Shown here: positions 10,312-20,566 of the stretch, in pieces
How positions within the stretch are numbered: the stretch's first letter is position 1
How the letters are laid out: each line of letters begins with the position of its first letter
IMG/VR virus record: IMGVR_UViG_3300046804_003503
Coordinates: 62,001-126,000 of that record
Source of the DNA: a virus
DNA length: 64,000 bases
Strand: one strand, 5' to 3'
Notes under the pieces: generated by a model
Told to the model about the DNA's origin: nothing
Database searches by the model: none
Seen by the model: only the letters and a program-made list of their open reading frames with translations
Made by a program: the position numbers and the translations under genes

Positions 10312-13300
10312 ATGCATAGAACACAATTAACATCCGGTATCTATGGCAATCCCAATCTAACTCCATCTGTTTATAATGGAATTAACGGATTATCTATAAG
10401 ACAACCAAGTGGTTATTATGGCACTAGCTGGCCAGTACAAAGCGGAAGTGTTATACCGCAAGGTATTTCTACTGGCGGATGGGGTTTGGATCCTACTACT
10501 CCAAAAACATACGATAGAGGATATCCACAACAAACATTTTTAGGTGCTTCTATACGTAATTTTAGTATGAATGGTGGTTTTGGCGATTCTAGTTCTACAT
10601 TATCTATTGATTTAGTAGTTGATGAATACAATAAATCTGATAATACCGCTCAAGGAGCGGGTGATGACGTTTATCATAGTGGAAATGGAGATGGTTTTGT
10701 CCCACCAATTGCTGGTAGTCCTGTATTTTTTAAATTTGGTCAAAATTTTGCAACAGTTGAAGAAGCGTATAGAGCTACATTTGACAGTCTTTATCGAATC
10801 AATACATTGACTTCAGTTAATATAACTAATATTGGATCATTTGATAAGAACAATTTTACTTCTTTAAATCCGTATAATTACGTTAATTTGGCTGCAAGCA
10901 GTATACTTGATTTTAGTAGCTATTATAGAGATGCTGGCCGTGGATCTGGGCATATAGTATTTGGTGGAATTTTACAATCATATATACAAAATCGAGGACC
11001 AGCCGGAAATCCCACATATTCTGTTCAAGTTGTAGATCCTCGCGAGATATTATCTAACGTTGTTCTTATATTGAATAATTACGCTGGAAGCTCATTTGGT
11101 ACTAAAAATATTTTTAATGTTTATGGATTTTTAGAACACAATTTTAGCACAACAACTTCTGGTATTCTTAATTCTACATTTGGTCCATTTAATATGCTCC
11201 AAAAATATGTAGATAACGCCACCGGCGCTGTCACTTATAGTGGCTCTATTAGTTCTACTAGTCCTGTAGATTGTTGGGTGGGAAGTGCTTCTGGAATGTT
11301 TGGATCTCCAGCTAAATTTTTTCCATTTACGGGAACAGGAATGTCTAGAAGAAGTCCACAAGGGATTCCGTATTACAGAGTCGCCCAAGCTATGAGAGCT
11401 TTATTATCTGTTGACGCACCGTTACCACAAGAATATATAAATAAATCATATGGTGGCACTATCAATTTTCGTGGCTATAATTATGTAATTGATTTTTCTG
11501 GCTTGCCAACTTTGCCAGCTTTGTATTTTTTGGATTTTGATCAAATCAATCTCTTGGATCTTGCTTTAGAAATTTGTGAGATTACTAGTAGAGATTTGTA
11601 TGTTTCTTTGTTGCCAGTAATCAATCATCCAGCTTGTAGTCAAATATATTCTCAAAATGGTACAAATCTATCTGATCCCACAAAATTTATCGCTGGCATA
11701 ATAAGACTTGATGCTATAGATAGATCTACGCCCCCATCATATGGTTCAATTAAAAGATATATAGACAGATTAGCAGCTAGCGGGGGAATATATGTTGAAA
11801 ATCAAGATGTCGGTTACGAATTATCTAATTTAGTAACGGATAAATTTGTTGTTGGCGCACAAGAAGTAGATATGTATTGTTTTTCTACTAATGCTGACAG
11901 AGATTTTATAGAAGTAAAAGGCAATAGAACTGGCGAACCAGCTACCGATGGTAGTTGGCGACAATGGACTCTGGAAAAACAATTAACACAACAAGTATTG
12001 CCATATTACGGTCAATTAGGACAAAATGCTGTGACAATACCAAAAGGTTGGGGAGCATATCAACAAATTCTATTAGATACCACAGGATTAAACGCTAAAG
12101 GTGTTGGGTCTTACTATGTTGCGACAGAAATGGAATTGAGGTCTGCTTCTATATCATATGAATGTTGGAAAAATTTCTTAGCACAATATAATGATATATA
12201 TTTAGAATCTATAGAGGAAGATGATAGTCAACAATCAGCAGCATTAAGCCAAACGATGAATTTTGGTGGAGTTCCGGGAGCAATATCTGATAAATATGTT
12301 GTTACTGTACCGAGATCTGTTTTTCGCTCATATCCCGGTAGTGGTTCACTATTTGGTCCAGATGAATTACCATCTAGCCCATGTAATCCTCCATATGGAT
12401 ATCCCCTATATTATAAGCGTATGACAAAATTAGGGATACCAGAGGGCGGATTAACTAAATTACAATCTAGAATAACTGGACTTATTACTGGTGGTGCTGC
12501 TATTCGCGGTGCTGATGCTAACTCTTGGGATGATATAAAAAACTCACAACTTTCACAACTTGAAGAAATAAATTATGGTGAATTAACACCAGCGGAACAA
12601 ATTTATTATACTGCTATATCGGGGGCATTAAATAGTACTCCACCAGATATAGAATTACTTAATAATGTAGAAGAAAATTTACATCAAATTGGAGCTATAT
12701 TACCACGCTTGGCTAAAAAAGGAACAGAAAATGCATTAAAAGTATATAATTTTTTAAAAAAAATTGCTGATGAAAATCTTGGTAAAAAATTTTTAGTAAG
12801 AATACCAAACAAAGTAAACCTATTTTATGCAAAAGATATAGTAAAAAATAACAGTGATGAATATACAGCTGGACCATTTGGTTTTAGACCAAGACCGGTT
12901 ACGTCCGGCATATCAGAAGAATTTAGTAGCACTTTTATACAAAGCGTATCCCGAGATAGACCCGCATCCAAAAATGCTATGGAAAGTTTTTTATCTCACG
13001 AGCATGATCCAAATCAAGATAAATACGTTGGCGGATTGAGAGTAAATTTTAATCCTATGTCTGATAAATATGAATTTAATTATACGCCAACTAATCTTGG
13101 TGGATATTTTCCATTTGATTTATATACTAATACATTAACTTTTGATCAAATTAATGCACTTTCCTCATCAGCAAAACCGCTAGCTGTTTTACAACAACTT
13201 GCTCCACAAGATGCTACCAATTTTATAGATAAAGATGGAAGATTATCTGCATATGTCAGATTTGATAATAGTGAATATTTACATGTTGGATCCATGTCTC

Positions 13301-14973
13301 CAGAAGATTTTACTCAACAGTTGATAACTGCTCAAGGCATGATACCAGATTTATGTGAATTTTTGGATAATACTTCTGATGATGATGACTCATTCAATGA
13401 TGCAAATGCTGTAAATAGAGATAATACACCGCTTCCTAGACAGTGCCTTTTTGTTAAATGTACTGTAGATGAAAATTTCTATATGCCACCAAAAACTAGT
13501 GGTATTAGTTTATCTATTTATGGTGAACAGCCTAAGTATAGAACAAAAACTTCTAAACCTCGCAAAATATTTATACCTTGTTCTGGTTGGAAAGCGGGAT
13601 CAAATAGATCATCCAGAACAGATTTAGAGCCGGGAACCGGATGTTATGTTGATAGCTTTAGATTCCTTGAAGCGTCTTATTATCCAACGACCACAACACA
13701 GCGTAGTGTCAATAGATTAGATTTTCTTACTGAATATGTTCCAGAGCTTGGTGGGGATCTAATTAAAACTGGATTAAAAGATTTAGATACTAATTATGTT
13801 TATGCATTAATTACTCTGCCAGAAAGACTAATACCAACTAAAGACTCTAGATTTTTAGATTCTGTTAATCAACAATTTGATACTAAAACAATTAAACACT
13901 ATATTACTGCTGATGTTGTAAAAGGATTGCCAGAATTCAATTCTGTACCGCGAGGAGGACCAGATGGCACTCCTAAATCTCCACCAATTACAGCATTTCC
14001 GGCAGAAGTTAACAGTAAAGCTTGGATGGCTGCAAAGCAAGCCAAAAGGCAATTGCAATTTGCTTTACCATATCAAATCAATATGGCCGCTCCATCTCCA
14101 GTATATCCTAATCTAGTAGTATTACCTTTGATATCTAACGAAAGATGTTATGGTCCATGGATATCTTCTCAAGTCGATCCCCAAAGCAACGCATACACAA
14201 ATGTTGGTGGTAGGGTAGAATTCATAAAAGATGAAAATCTCGCTCCGTGGAATTATGGTGGTTATGAACTTCTAAATCAAGCTGGAGTATTGCAAGCTCA
14301 ATTTGCTAATAGCCTATTTTTATTTTCTGAGCGTGGTGGATTTTCTTTTCCCGGAATACCTGACAGGTCACTTTGTCAAGCTCTAGAGGTCGGTGGGCCA
14401 TTAGTAACAAACATAAGCGTGGATGTGTCTGAAAACGGTTTAAGAACTACATATAAATTAGATTTGTATACATCTAGTTTTGGCAAATTACAAAAACAGA
14501 AACAAGATATGATTTCTAAGATAAGTAGAGAAAGACAAAAATTACGCGACGAAAGAAATTCTTTGATTAGAAAGGGTCTTGGAAAATCTCAGGCAGTAAA
14601 TAATATAGGAAGTTTTAATTTATTTGCCAATAATGGTACACCAATGTCTTCTACACCAAATAATTATATTGCTTTATCAGTTAATCAATACGAAACTAAA
14701 TCTTATTCACCAATTCTTGGTTCTAGCACATCAGAAGAAAATATTACTGACTATAATTTTGCTGGAGGTCTTACATCTGAATCTGAAATCATAAATACAA
14801 TGAATATGATGACAGGAGACAAAGGAAATGTATTGTACAATGAACGTTCCTATAAATCTGGTGGTGCATCAATTAATGAATTATTCAGCCCATTCTCTAA
14901 AGAATACAATCCATATATGCCAAATGTATTAAATGTTAATCATGATCAAACAAGACTTCAATTCTTTGAATAG
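10312..14973 (+). CDS. Very large virion protein, baseplate/tail-hub-like
   Basis: A 1553-residue protein. An upstream in-frame TTG at 10279 would overlap the previous gene; the ATG at 10312, four bases after that gene's stop, is preferred. Around residues 385-520 there is a region (LLDLALEICEITSRDLYVS and following) reminiscent of hub or tail-tip proteins that carry a late-control-D-like fold, but the resemblance is weak. Near the C-terminus (about residues 1380-1430) a segment of the form GLRTTYKLDLYTSSFGKLQKQ runs into a basic, heptad-like helix (SKISRERQKLRDERNSLIRK) that looks like a coiled coil. Only scattered Cys residues. The operon position among other giant structural genes supports a baseplate, hub or tail-fibre-attachment role. 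No enzymatic motif was seen. Confidence 0.72.
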   Translation: MHRTQLTSGIYGNPNLTPSVYNGINGLSIRQPSGYYGTSWPVQSGSVIPQGISTGGWGLDPTTPKTYDRGYPQQTFLGASIRNFSMNGGFGDSSSTLSIDLVVDEYNKSDNTAQGAGDDVYHSGNGDGFVPPIAGSPVFFKFGQNFATVEEAYRATFDSLYRINTLTSVNITNIGSFDKNNFTSLNPYNYVNLAASSILDFSSYYRDAGRGSGHIVFGGILQSYIQNRGPAGNPTYSVQVVDPREILSNVVLILNNYAGSSFGTKNIFNVYGFLEHNFSTTTSGILNSTFGPFNMLQKYVDNATGAVTYSGSISSTSPVDCWVGSASGMFGSPAKFFPFTGTGMSRRSPQGIPYYRVAQAMRALLSVDAPLPQEYINKSYGGTINFRGYNYVIDFSGLPTLPALYFLDFDQINLLDLALEICEITSRDLYVSLLPVINHPACSQIYSQNGTNLSDPTKFIAGIIRLDAIDRSTPPSYGSIKRYIDRLAASGGIYVENQDVGYELSNLVTDKFVVGAQEVDMYCFSTNADRDFIEVKGNRTGEPATDGSWRQWTLEKQLTQQVLPYYGQLGQNAVTIPKGWGAYQQILLDTTGLNAKGVGSYYVATEMELRSASISYECWKNFLAQYNDIYLESIEEDDSQQSAALSQTMNFGGVPGAISDKYVVTVPRSVFRSYPGSGSLFGPDELPSSPCNPPYGYPLYYKRMTKLGIPEGGLTKLQSRITGLITGGAAIRGADANSWDDIKNSQLSQLEEINYGELTPAEQIYYTAISGALNSTPPDIELLNNVEENLHQIGAILPRLAKKGTENALKVYNFLKKIADENLGKKFLVRIPNKVNLFYAKDIVKNNSDEYTAGPFGFRPRPVTSGISEEFSSTFIQSVSRDRPASKNAMESFLSHEHDPNQDKYVGGLRVNFNPMSDKYEFNYTPTNLGGYFPFDLYTNTLTFDQINALSSSAKPLAVLQQLAPQDATNFIDKDGRLSAYVRFDNSEYLHVGSMSPEDFTQQLITAQGMIPDLCEFLDNTSDDDDSFNDANAVNRDNTPLPRQCLFVKCTVDENFYMPPKTSGISLSIYGEQPKYRTKTSKPRKIFIPCSGWKAGSNRSSRTDLEPGTGCYVDSFRFLEASYYPTTTTQRSVNRLDFLTEYVPELGGDLIKTGLKDLDTNYVYALITLPERLIPTKDSRFLDSVNQQFDTKTIKHYITADVVKGLPEFNSVPRGGPDGTPKSPPITAFPAEVNSKAWMAAKQAKRQLQFALPYQINMAAPSPVYPNLVVLPLISNERCYGPWISSQVDPQSNAYTNVGGRVEFIKDENLAPWNYGGYELLNQAGVLQAQFANSLFLFSERGGFSFPGIPDRSLCQALEVGGPLVTNISVDVSENGLRTTYKLDLYTSSFGKLQKQKQDMISKISRERQKLRDERNSLIRKGLGKSQAVNNIGSFNLFANNGTPMSSTPNNYIALSVNQYETKSYSPILGSSTSEENITDYNFAGGLTSESEIINTMNMMTGDKGNVLYNERSYKSGGASINELFSPFSKEYNPYMPNVLNVNHDQTRLQFFE

Positions 14974-14981
14974 GATAATAT

Positions 14982-17900
14982 ATGACAAAGTTTTTTGACT
15001 CTAGATCTGGATTTTCTGTAAAAAATTACTATTATTATGTTCCATCTGACACAAAACTTCATGATATTGGATTAGCTTCATATACTAGAAATAGTTTAGT
15101 AAATTTTGGTAAAACAAAAGCGCGCACCCCAAATGCGCAATGGCAATGGCATCCAGATATTCAAGAATTTTTTGGAACTAGCATTGGTAATCTTCAAAAT
15201 ATTTTACTTGGAGATAGTGCGGTTGTTCATATGCAAAGATTCGATAAAGATGGAAAAAGATATTTGGATACTACAAGCGATGGGCAAGAAGAAAATAATA
15301 TTTTTTGGACTCCAAGTGGAACTACCGGTAGTGAAGGTGGTGGAATTGCATTTACTCAATTAAAAATCTTTCAAAATAAATTTGATTTATATCAAAAAGG
15401 ATTTATTAAAGCCGATTCTACTTTGCTCACAGAAAAGCTTGATGCATACAATGTAAAATATATTTGGTCTAAAATTATTAACAGCCGCGAAGGATGTCTT
15501 ACATTCTCAGCAGCGGGATATAACGTATTAGGATTAGCTGCAAGTGGAGACATTAAAATATTTTTTCAATCTAAATCTGATGGTAGTGATAGGAGCGTTG
15601 CTTTGCAGCCACCAGTTATTGCTGGTGTAGCACGTACAGCAACCGGAAAAGAACATGCATTTGCCATCAGTGAAACTCTTCCAATTGGTGCATTTTCTGC
15701 GCCAGATGTTGGTGGAATAAAAAATCCAAATAATACAGTAGCTGGTCCACTAAAAGTTAGTTTTAATAGAGGAACTGGAGAGTGGGAATCTGGAACAACT
15801 CAAGTATATTGCAGACTACTGGACGATATCGCTGGAGTATCTTTAGATGATCTCCCAGAAAATGTAGATCTTGTTGACAATGAAAGTTTGAAAATACCGA
15901 CTGCTAGTGGATGGGGTATGCTTTTGCAAACAGAGAAGGGAAATCCTCATCTACTTGCGCCCGTTTCATTTGGTTGTGCTACTTCTTCCAAAGAAAGAAT
16001 TCTTTTAATAAATAGAAGCACACGGGCATTCACAAAAGGGGAAATAGTCATAGCTAGTCAAATAAATGGAGATTATGTTCCTATTCCATTAGCTAATGGT
16101 GTTTCTGTAGCAAAAAAATTAACCATTGAGTGGTCACAAATACAAAAATATATAGTAAATGCAAAAGGATTTTTTAGAAATGATTCTGATACATCGTTCA
16201 TAGAACCTCAAGATTATATAGCCGCAGTAAGAGCCAAATTTTATGATAGTCTTACTTCTGCTACTTATGCACCACTTGTGAGTGGATTGCAATATAATAT
16301 TATTCCGCGATTACGAGAATGGAATTTAGTTACTATGGATGATGCTGATTATTCTCTTAATACTAATGGGTCTGTTCAAGATCCATCATCAAGTGAAGTA
16401 AACGATGCAGTAACTATCGCAAATCGCAATAAATCAATATTACCTAATTTTTTTAATTATCATACATTTTATGATGCAGATATGTTACCAAAGGACATTG
16501 GTGGAAATAACAGTAGTCCAACCAAGTTAAAAAATACCGTTATAAAAAGAACAACTCCATATAGTGATACTATGGGGGTGGCGGCTGAAGATGTGCCAAC
16601 TAGTTGGGGTATGTATTTTCCAGATGGATATAGTTCTTTGAGTGTAAGACGAACCAAGTCTACAAGATCTGTATCCCAAGTAGCTTCTTCAAATGGAAGA
16701 GTTGTATATCAAGGCGGAACGCTAAATTTTACACCATATACTAATCTGGTTGGCACTACTTTCAATCTAAAAGATTCATATTTTTATCATCTGCCTGCCC
16801 AGATAGCATTAAATTCTTCTGGCAATCAAAGTATAGATCCTGTTTTTATGATGAGTGCATATTATGGTAACACTTGTGATAGTTATGTTCAATATTTACA
16901 CCAACAAATAAAGGGATATTATCTTAACAATTCTTCTAATAAGCCAGCTTATGGATTGACACCTATAAATTCAACATTCGTACAATTTACACCTTTATCA
17001 TTAGAACTCGCTCTGTCAACTACACAAATTGATAATTTTGGCCTTGGTGCCCAAACGGCTCTAAATGAAGGATACTCTGATTTAAAATTGGCTTTACAAC
17101 GCGCTGGCACATATGGTGGAGATTATTTTGGTGGAGCTTGGAGCAGAATTGGCATTAATAATGCCGTAAATTTAGAACCAGATGGAAGTGTAAGGGCAAA
17201 GCTATCATTTGCTAATAAATTAATTAATTATGCAATTCAAAATCCAACTGCTGCAATTAATATTGGACCTCCAGCAAGAGGCGACAAACCTGACGGTGGA
17301 CCAGAAATGATTCCTATGGTTAATGCCGTAGAGAGTTCTAATGTCATTGGCATATTAGCAGCAAAAGGTACATTTCCAATGACAAAAGGCGGGATTGTTG
17401 AATTCAAGACCAATCAATATCTTGGATTATTAACGTATACAACATACACAATTTCTCAAACTAATATTAGCATAAGTCCAATATTAGGTTTTGCGCAAGA
17501 TTTAAGTGGTAGATCTATGGGTGTAGAACATATCAAGTGGGGAGGTAGTCTAGGTGCAGAACAAGTGAAAGAATTAGGAACAACTGCCCTATGGTGCGCT
17601 GTATATGATCATTCTCCAAATACTATATATGATGGTAGATTTTTTGCCCCGTTGCAGTTTAATCCTTCTGGTGCAGAAATGGATTTTGAAGAAGTATTTC
17701 TACAAACCGGTACAATTTTGACATCTGGATCTCCCAAGTTTGATACTATAAAAAATAAAGTAAGAAGAAATATGTTGTTATCAGATGGTGGATTTGCATA
17801 TGCTCAAAAATATATAGGTCTTGATACAACATCTATCAAGATTAACAAGCCTGGAACTGGATATGCAGATTTTGATAAAGTAAAAGTTAATATTGGCGGT

Positions 17901-18398
17901 AAACCGGCACATTTAGTTGTTACCGGATTAACAAATAATGGTGGTATTTCTCAGCTTAGTATAGATGAAGAATTATTAAAGTCAATAGATGTTGGACCGG
18001 GTTATATATACGGGGAAACTGCAAATAATGGTACTGTAAATCCATTTAAGTATGGTCCAACTGCAAATGCTACAATACAGAGCGTTAATGGTACTGGGGC
18101 GGAAATAGTATTTACCAGAGGTAAAGTATATGAAAGATTAAAAGTAGACAAATCACAATTCTATGGAATTAAAAAATTGACCCATGAAGATAATAATGGT
18201 GAAGGAAATTCGAAGGGATTTATTACTGGTACTAAAACTACCACTTTTACATTGGAGCCAAATAGTACTGGAAAGTATGACGTTTTCTTCTTTTTTGTTA
18301 GCGATATAGCTAATTATCCAGAAGGAGGAGTGATTTTTGGAGAGGGTTCAGATGTTCCAGCTGCCAGATATGTAGAGCTAGAAATAACCAGTACATAA
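14982..18398 (+). CDS. Large virion protein with GTGY-type repeat near C-terminus
   Basis: An 1138-residue protein, ATG at 14982 preceded by AGGATAAT, eight bases after the previous stop. It is rich in Asn, Gly, Ser and Thr. Near residues 950-1020 it contains a segment of the type KPGTGYADFDKVKVNIGG...NNGGISQLSI...GPGY, a short repeat often seen in phage fibre and appendage proteins (Gly-x-Gly-Tyr followed by beta strands). No catalytic residues or membrane segments are evident. The extreme C-terminus (about 1080-1138) looks like a small beta domain. Together with the flanking genes this suggests a fibre, spike or baseplate wedge. Family assignment is not possible by eye. Confidence 0.7.
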   Translation: MTKFFDSRSGFSVKNYYYYVPSDTKLHDIGLASYTRNSLVNFGKTKARTPNAQWQWHPDIQEFFGTSIGNLQNILLGDSAVVHMQRFDKDGKRYLDTTSDGQEENNIFWTPSGTTGSEGGGIAFTQLKIFQNKFDLYQKGFIKADSTLLTEKLDAYNVKYIWSKIINSREGCLTFSAAGYNVLGLAASGDIKIFFQSKSDGSDRSVALQPPVIAGVARTATGKEHAFAISETLPIGAFSAPDVGGIKNPNNTVAGPLKVSFNRGTGEWESGTTQVYCRLLDDIAGVSLDDLPENVDLVDNESLKIPTASGWGMLLQTEKGNPHLLAPVSFGCATSSKERILLINRSTRAFTKGEIVIASQINGDYVPIPLANGVSVAKKLTIEWSQIQKYIVNAKGFFRNDSDTSFIEPQDYIAAVRAKFYDSLTSATYAPLVSGLQYNIIPRLREWNLVTMDDADYSLNTNGSVQDPSSSEVNDAVTIANRNKSILPNFFNYHTFYDADMLPKDIGGNNSSPTKLKNTVIKRTTPYSDTMGVAAEDVPTSWGMYFPDGYSSLSVRRTKSTRSVSQVASSNGRVVYQGGTLNFTPYTNLVGTTFNLKDSYFYHLPAQIALNSSGNQSIDPVFMMSAYYGNTCDSYVQYLHQQIKGYYLNNSSNKPAYGLTPINSTFVQFTPLSLELALSTTQIDNFGLGAQTALNEGYSDLKLALQRAGTYGGDYFGGAWSRIGINNAVNLEPDGSVRAKLSFANKLINYAIQNPTAAINIGPPARGDKPDGGPEMIPMVNAVESSNVIGILAAKGTFPMTKGGIVEFKTNQYLGLLTYTTYTISQTNISISPILGFAQDLSGRSMGVEHIKWGGSLGAEQVKELGTTALWCAVYDHSPNTIYDGRFFAPLQFNPSGAEMDFEEVFLQTGTILTSGSPKFDTIKNKVRRNMLLSDGGFAYAQKYIGLDTTSIKINKPGTGYADFDKVKVNIGGKPAHLVVTGLTNNGGISQLSIDEELLKSIDVGPGYIYGETANNGTVNPFKYGPTANATIQSVNGTGAEIVFTRGKVYERLKVDKSQFYGIKKLTHEDNNGEGNSKGFITGTKTTTFTLEPNSTGKYDVFFFFVSDIANYPEGGVIFGEGSDVPAARYVELEITST

Positions 18399-18444
18399 TA
18401 AAAGTGTATATTACAATGTAATCCACCAATATAGGGAGAATTCT
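18399..18444 (+). promoter_or_regulatory. Intergenic leader with 13-bp palindrome and ribosome binding site
   Basis: This is the only spacer of more than ten bases between the plus-strand genes. It holds a perfect odd palindrome ATTACAATGTAAT (18410-18422) and a good ribosome binding site, AGGGAGAA (18434-18441), for the gene at 18445. An AT-rich TATATT lies at 18407-18412 but there is no convincing -35 partner. The spacer may allow separate control of the last late gene; the palindrome could be an operator or chance in AT-rich DNA. Confidence 0.35.
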
Positions 18445-19167
18445 ATGGCTGAAATCAAATTTTATGGTAATTTCTTGAGTGCCAGCGATGACAATCTAAT
18501 TAGGCATGATCTTGGATCTGGTATAGGTTTTTATGGTTTGGACTTTGGTATTTCTGTTCCAGTTGGATCTCAACAAAGTACCACATGGATTACTAATGCT
18601 GACGGTACGGTTGCCGGTCCAAAGCTCCATAATACGGCTAAAGTTGCCAGCGGAATACCCGGAGTAGAAATGGGTACAGTAAGTGTAGATGGCAGTTCTA
18701 GTCCTATAACTTTAGACAAACTATCTAATTATCTATGCCCATTAAATATTAGATTTACTCATAGTTCTCCAGTAAAAGTGCAAAACGGCAAACTTCGTAT
18801 ATTTGCTAGAGATCATGGTATTAGTAAACCGGCTAGCGGAGTTACTACTTGGGTTTACGAGGCCCGCAAACCATCGTCAACTCCAAGTACAACTAGCCTA
18901 AGTCATCGCGGCATAACACACTTCGTATGGACAGAATTTGAACCTTTAGCTGCACAGCTAGATTTACCACTCACTCCATCTCCGGGTATGAGTGGTCAAA
19001 ATACATCAACAGCAGATACCGATGCTGATCTTCTCAAATTTACTTCCCAAAGCGGGCAGGCACTTGAATCATCTAGACACGATTGGTATATTGCTCTGAG
19101 TTCTGAGCCAGAAGGTATTGGAAGCAAAACTAATTATGGACTTTATTATACAGTAGAATACCTATGA
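18445..19167 (+). CDS. Virion structural protein, last gene of late operon
   Basis: A 240-residue protein with a strong ribosome binding site. The product is neutral, Ser/Thr/Gly-rich and Cys-poor, with a compact beta-type composition. The C-terminal segment (HDWYIALSSEPEGIGS...LYYTVEYL) looks like the end of an edge-stranded virion domain. The codon and base content is somewhat more GC-rich than in the giant genes upstream, which in phages often accompanies high expression. It has its own leader and ends just before a terminator, so it could be made in larger amounts than its neighbours, for example as a repeated structural or decoration subunit. The family is not recognised. Confidence 0.68.
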   Translation: MAEIKFYGNFLSASDDNLIRHDLGSGIGFYGLDFGISVPVGSQQSTTWITNADGTVAGPKLHNTAKVASGIPGVEMGTVSVDGSSSPITLDKLSNYLCPLNIRFTHSSPVKVQNGKLRIFARDHGISKPASGVTTWVYEARKPSSTPSTTSLSHRGITHFVWTEFEPLAAQLDLPLTPSPGMSGQNTSTADTDADLLKFTSQSGQALESSRHDWYIALSSEPEGIGSKTNYGLYYTVEYL

Positions 19168-19171
19168 AAAA

Positions 19172-19189
19172 GGGGCGGTTTCCCGCCCC
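19172..19189 (-). terminator. Rho-independent terminator between convergent operons
   Basis: GGGGCGG (19172-19178) and CCGCCCC (19183-19189) form a perfect seven-base-pair GC stem around a four-base loop. Read on the minus strand, the stem is followed by a run of five T, which is the classic order for ending the long minus-strand transcript. On the plus strand the following bases are AT-rich but lack a T run, so termination of the late operon here would be weaker. Confidence 0.85.
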
Positions 19190-19197
19190 ATATCTCA

Positions 19198-19482
19198 TCA
19201 GTACTTCCAGCACCTATGTCGATATTCAATTACCGGCATAGGTGTTGTTGTATAATAAGGATATCCCCAATATATTCGTTGATCAACAACTGGTTGAGGA
19301 TATAAAACAATAGGAACTGGCACAGTGACTACTATGCTAGGTGCTTGATATACCATAGTTTGAGTCACAACAACTTGTTGCAATACAACTGGTTGTGGCA
19401 CTGTATACGCAACTGGTAAACCATTAGCAATACCATCTTTGGATACTGCTATTAGCATAAATAAGGCAACTAAATACTTCAT
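19198..19482 (-). CDS. Small secreted Val/Pro/Gln/Tyr-rich protein
   Basis: A 94-residue protein with a typical N-terminal signal peptide: Lys at position 3, a hydrophobic core (YLVALFMLIAV) and a probable cleavage site near GIANG (about residue 20). The mature part is very rich in Val, Pro, Gln, Thr and Tyr (VPVPIVLYPQPVV and similar) and nearly lacks charges until the last residues. Such low-complexity exported proteins occur in bacterial envelopes, but I recognise no family. It is the last gene of the minus-strand operon, overlapping its upstream neighbour by four bases (ATGA). A role at the host envelope is inferred from the signal peptide only; it may also be a gene taken from a host. 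Confidence 0.65.
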   Translation of the reverse strand: MKYLVALFMLIAVSKDGIANGLPVAYTVPQPVVLQQVVVTQTMVYQAPSIVVTVPVPIVLYPQPVVDQRIYWGYPYYTTTPMPVIEYRHRCWKY

Positions 19483-19814
19483 TCAGACTTCTCCGTTTTT
19501 GGATTCCATTTCACCCAGCCACCATCTGGTAGCCAATTTCCTTCTGAATCCTTACGCTTTGGGAATAACCCGCCACCCTTCTTATTAACACCGAATGCTA
19601 ACCTAGCACCGCACTTCATGCAACGAAGTTCATAATACTGATTATCATCCACTGTCCTGACTACAAATCTTACATCTTCAGAACCACACTTTCCGCAAGT
19701 AGTTTCCTCAAATACTTCTTGGAATTTACTTAATTCAGTAAACAAATCTTTCTGTGACTCACCCTCTAGTTCTGCCTGTAATCTGCCATTTTTTGTTGTA
19801 TATACAATCTTCAT
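19479..19814 (-). CDS. Zinc-ribbon protein
   Basis: A 111-residue protein containing a four-cysteine zinc ribbon: CGKCGSEDVRF near residue 40 and LRCMKCGARL near residue 65. The N-terminal 35 residues form a short alpha/beta segment and the C-terminus is polar with Trp residues and Gly. It overlaps the upstream annealing-protein candidate by four bases (ATGA). Small zinc-ribbon proteins next to phage single-strand annealing proteins are known from several phages, which suggests a role in DNA recombination, but no biochemical function is shown by the sequence. Confidence 0.75.
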   Translation of the reverse strand: MKIVYTTKNGRLQAELEGESQKDLFTELSKFQEVFEETTCGKCGSEDVRFVVRTVDDNQYYELRCMKCGARLAFGVNKKGGGLFPKRKDSEGNWLPDGGWVKWNPKTEKSE

Positions 19815-20566
19815 TTACGCCACTCCTGTTGATAGCCTATTATATCTTGTGGAATTGAACTCTTGTCACGTTGGTAATCGTTTAGCGAATCAATGATATC
19901 ACTAGCGATTTTCTTAGAAACCTTCTTTCCGCCATCTACCTTAAAGGTAGCAAATAGCTTCTCTCCATCAATATTGAGTTGTTTACACTTTACATCAATA
20001 AAGTTGTATTGTGCATCACTCATTCTATCCTGCTCATTATACTCACCAGCACTAGAATCCTTAACAGAAGAAATCTGTCTTACAATCTTTGCTGTATCTT
20101 TCTTGGTCAATTCTTCTGCCGCAACGCCCTTAATCTTTAAAGCTTTGCGTAAAGCTCTTGCTTCTGCTCTGGTACTTGCAATAGCAACAGCATACGCACA
20201 GAATGTATCATCCGTATTGCCTTCCCATGAATCTGCTACTTCAGAGTATCTTACTCCATTGGCGAATTCAATAGTAAACACTACAGTCGCACGACCATGA
20301 TGATCATCACGCTGTACTGGAAAGACCTGTGTTGGACCACTGAAAACAATTGTGCCTAGCACAGCCTCTGCTACACGCCTTAAACCGGCAACTAGAGGAT
20401 GACCATCGACCATTTCTGTTTCGTGAAATAGTGTCATAGCATAGTCATGCCACTCATGACTAAGCATTGAAGGTTCATTTGACATAACTACATCCTTAAC
20501 TGAAGTATCTGTATTACTAGGAGTTGCTAATTCAACACCTTCAAAAATAGTTTCAACATCGTTCAT
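19811..20566 (-). CDS. Putative single-strand annealing / Rad52-like recombination protein
   Basis: A 251-residue protein. The central part (about residues 70-155) ends in a stretch of the form FCAYAVAIASTRAEARALRKAL, similar to the helix of Rad52/ERF-type phage annealing proteins in which a TRAEARALRKAL motif is typical. A C-terminal segment (MSDAQYNFIDVKCKQLNID and after) resembles the accessory tail of such proteins. If correct, it anneals complementary single strands during phage recombination, together with the SSBs and the RecA-like protein encoded in the window. The zinc-ribbon gene follows with ATGA overlap. The assignment rests on motif resemblance, so it is moderate. Confidence 0.55.
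   Translation of the reverse strand: MNDVETIFEGVELATPSNTDTSVKDVVMSNEPSMLSHEWHDYAMTLFHETEMVDGHPLVAGLRRVAEAVLGTIVFSGPTQVFPVQRDDHHGRATVVFTIEFANGVRYSEVADSWEGNTDDTFCAYAVAIASTRAEARALRKALKIKGVAAEELTKKDTAKIVRQISSVKDSSAGEYNEQDRMSDAQYNFIDVKCKQLNIDGEKLFATFKVDGGKKVSKKIASDIIDSLNDYQRDKSSIPQDIIGYQQEWRK

Noticed and set aside
18407-18422. Promoter ahead of the 240-residue late gene
   Set aside because: TATATT is present but there is no -35-like hexamer at suitable spacing; kept only as a leader with palindrome.
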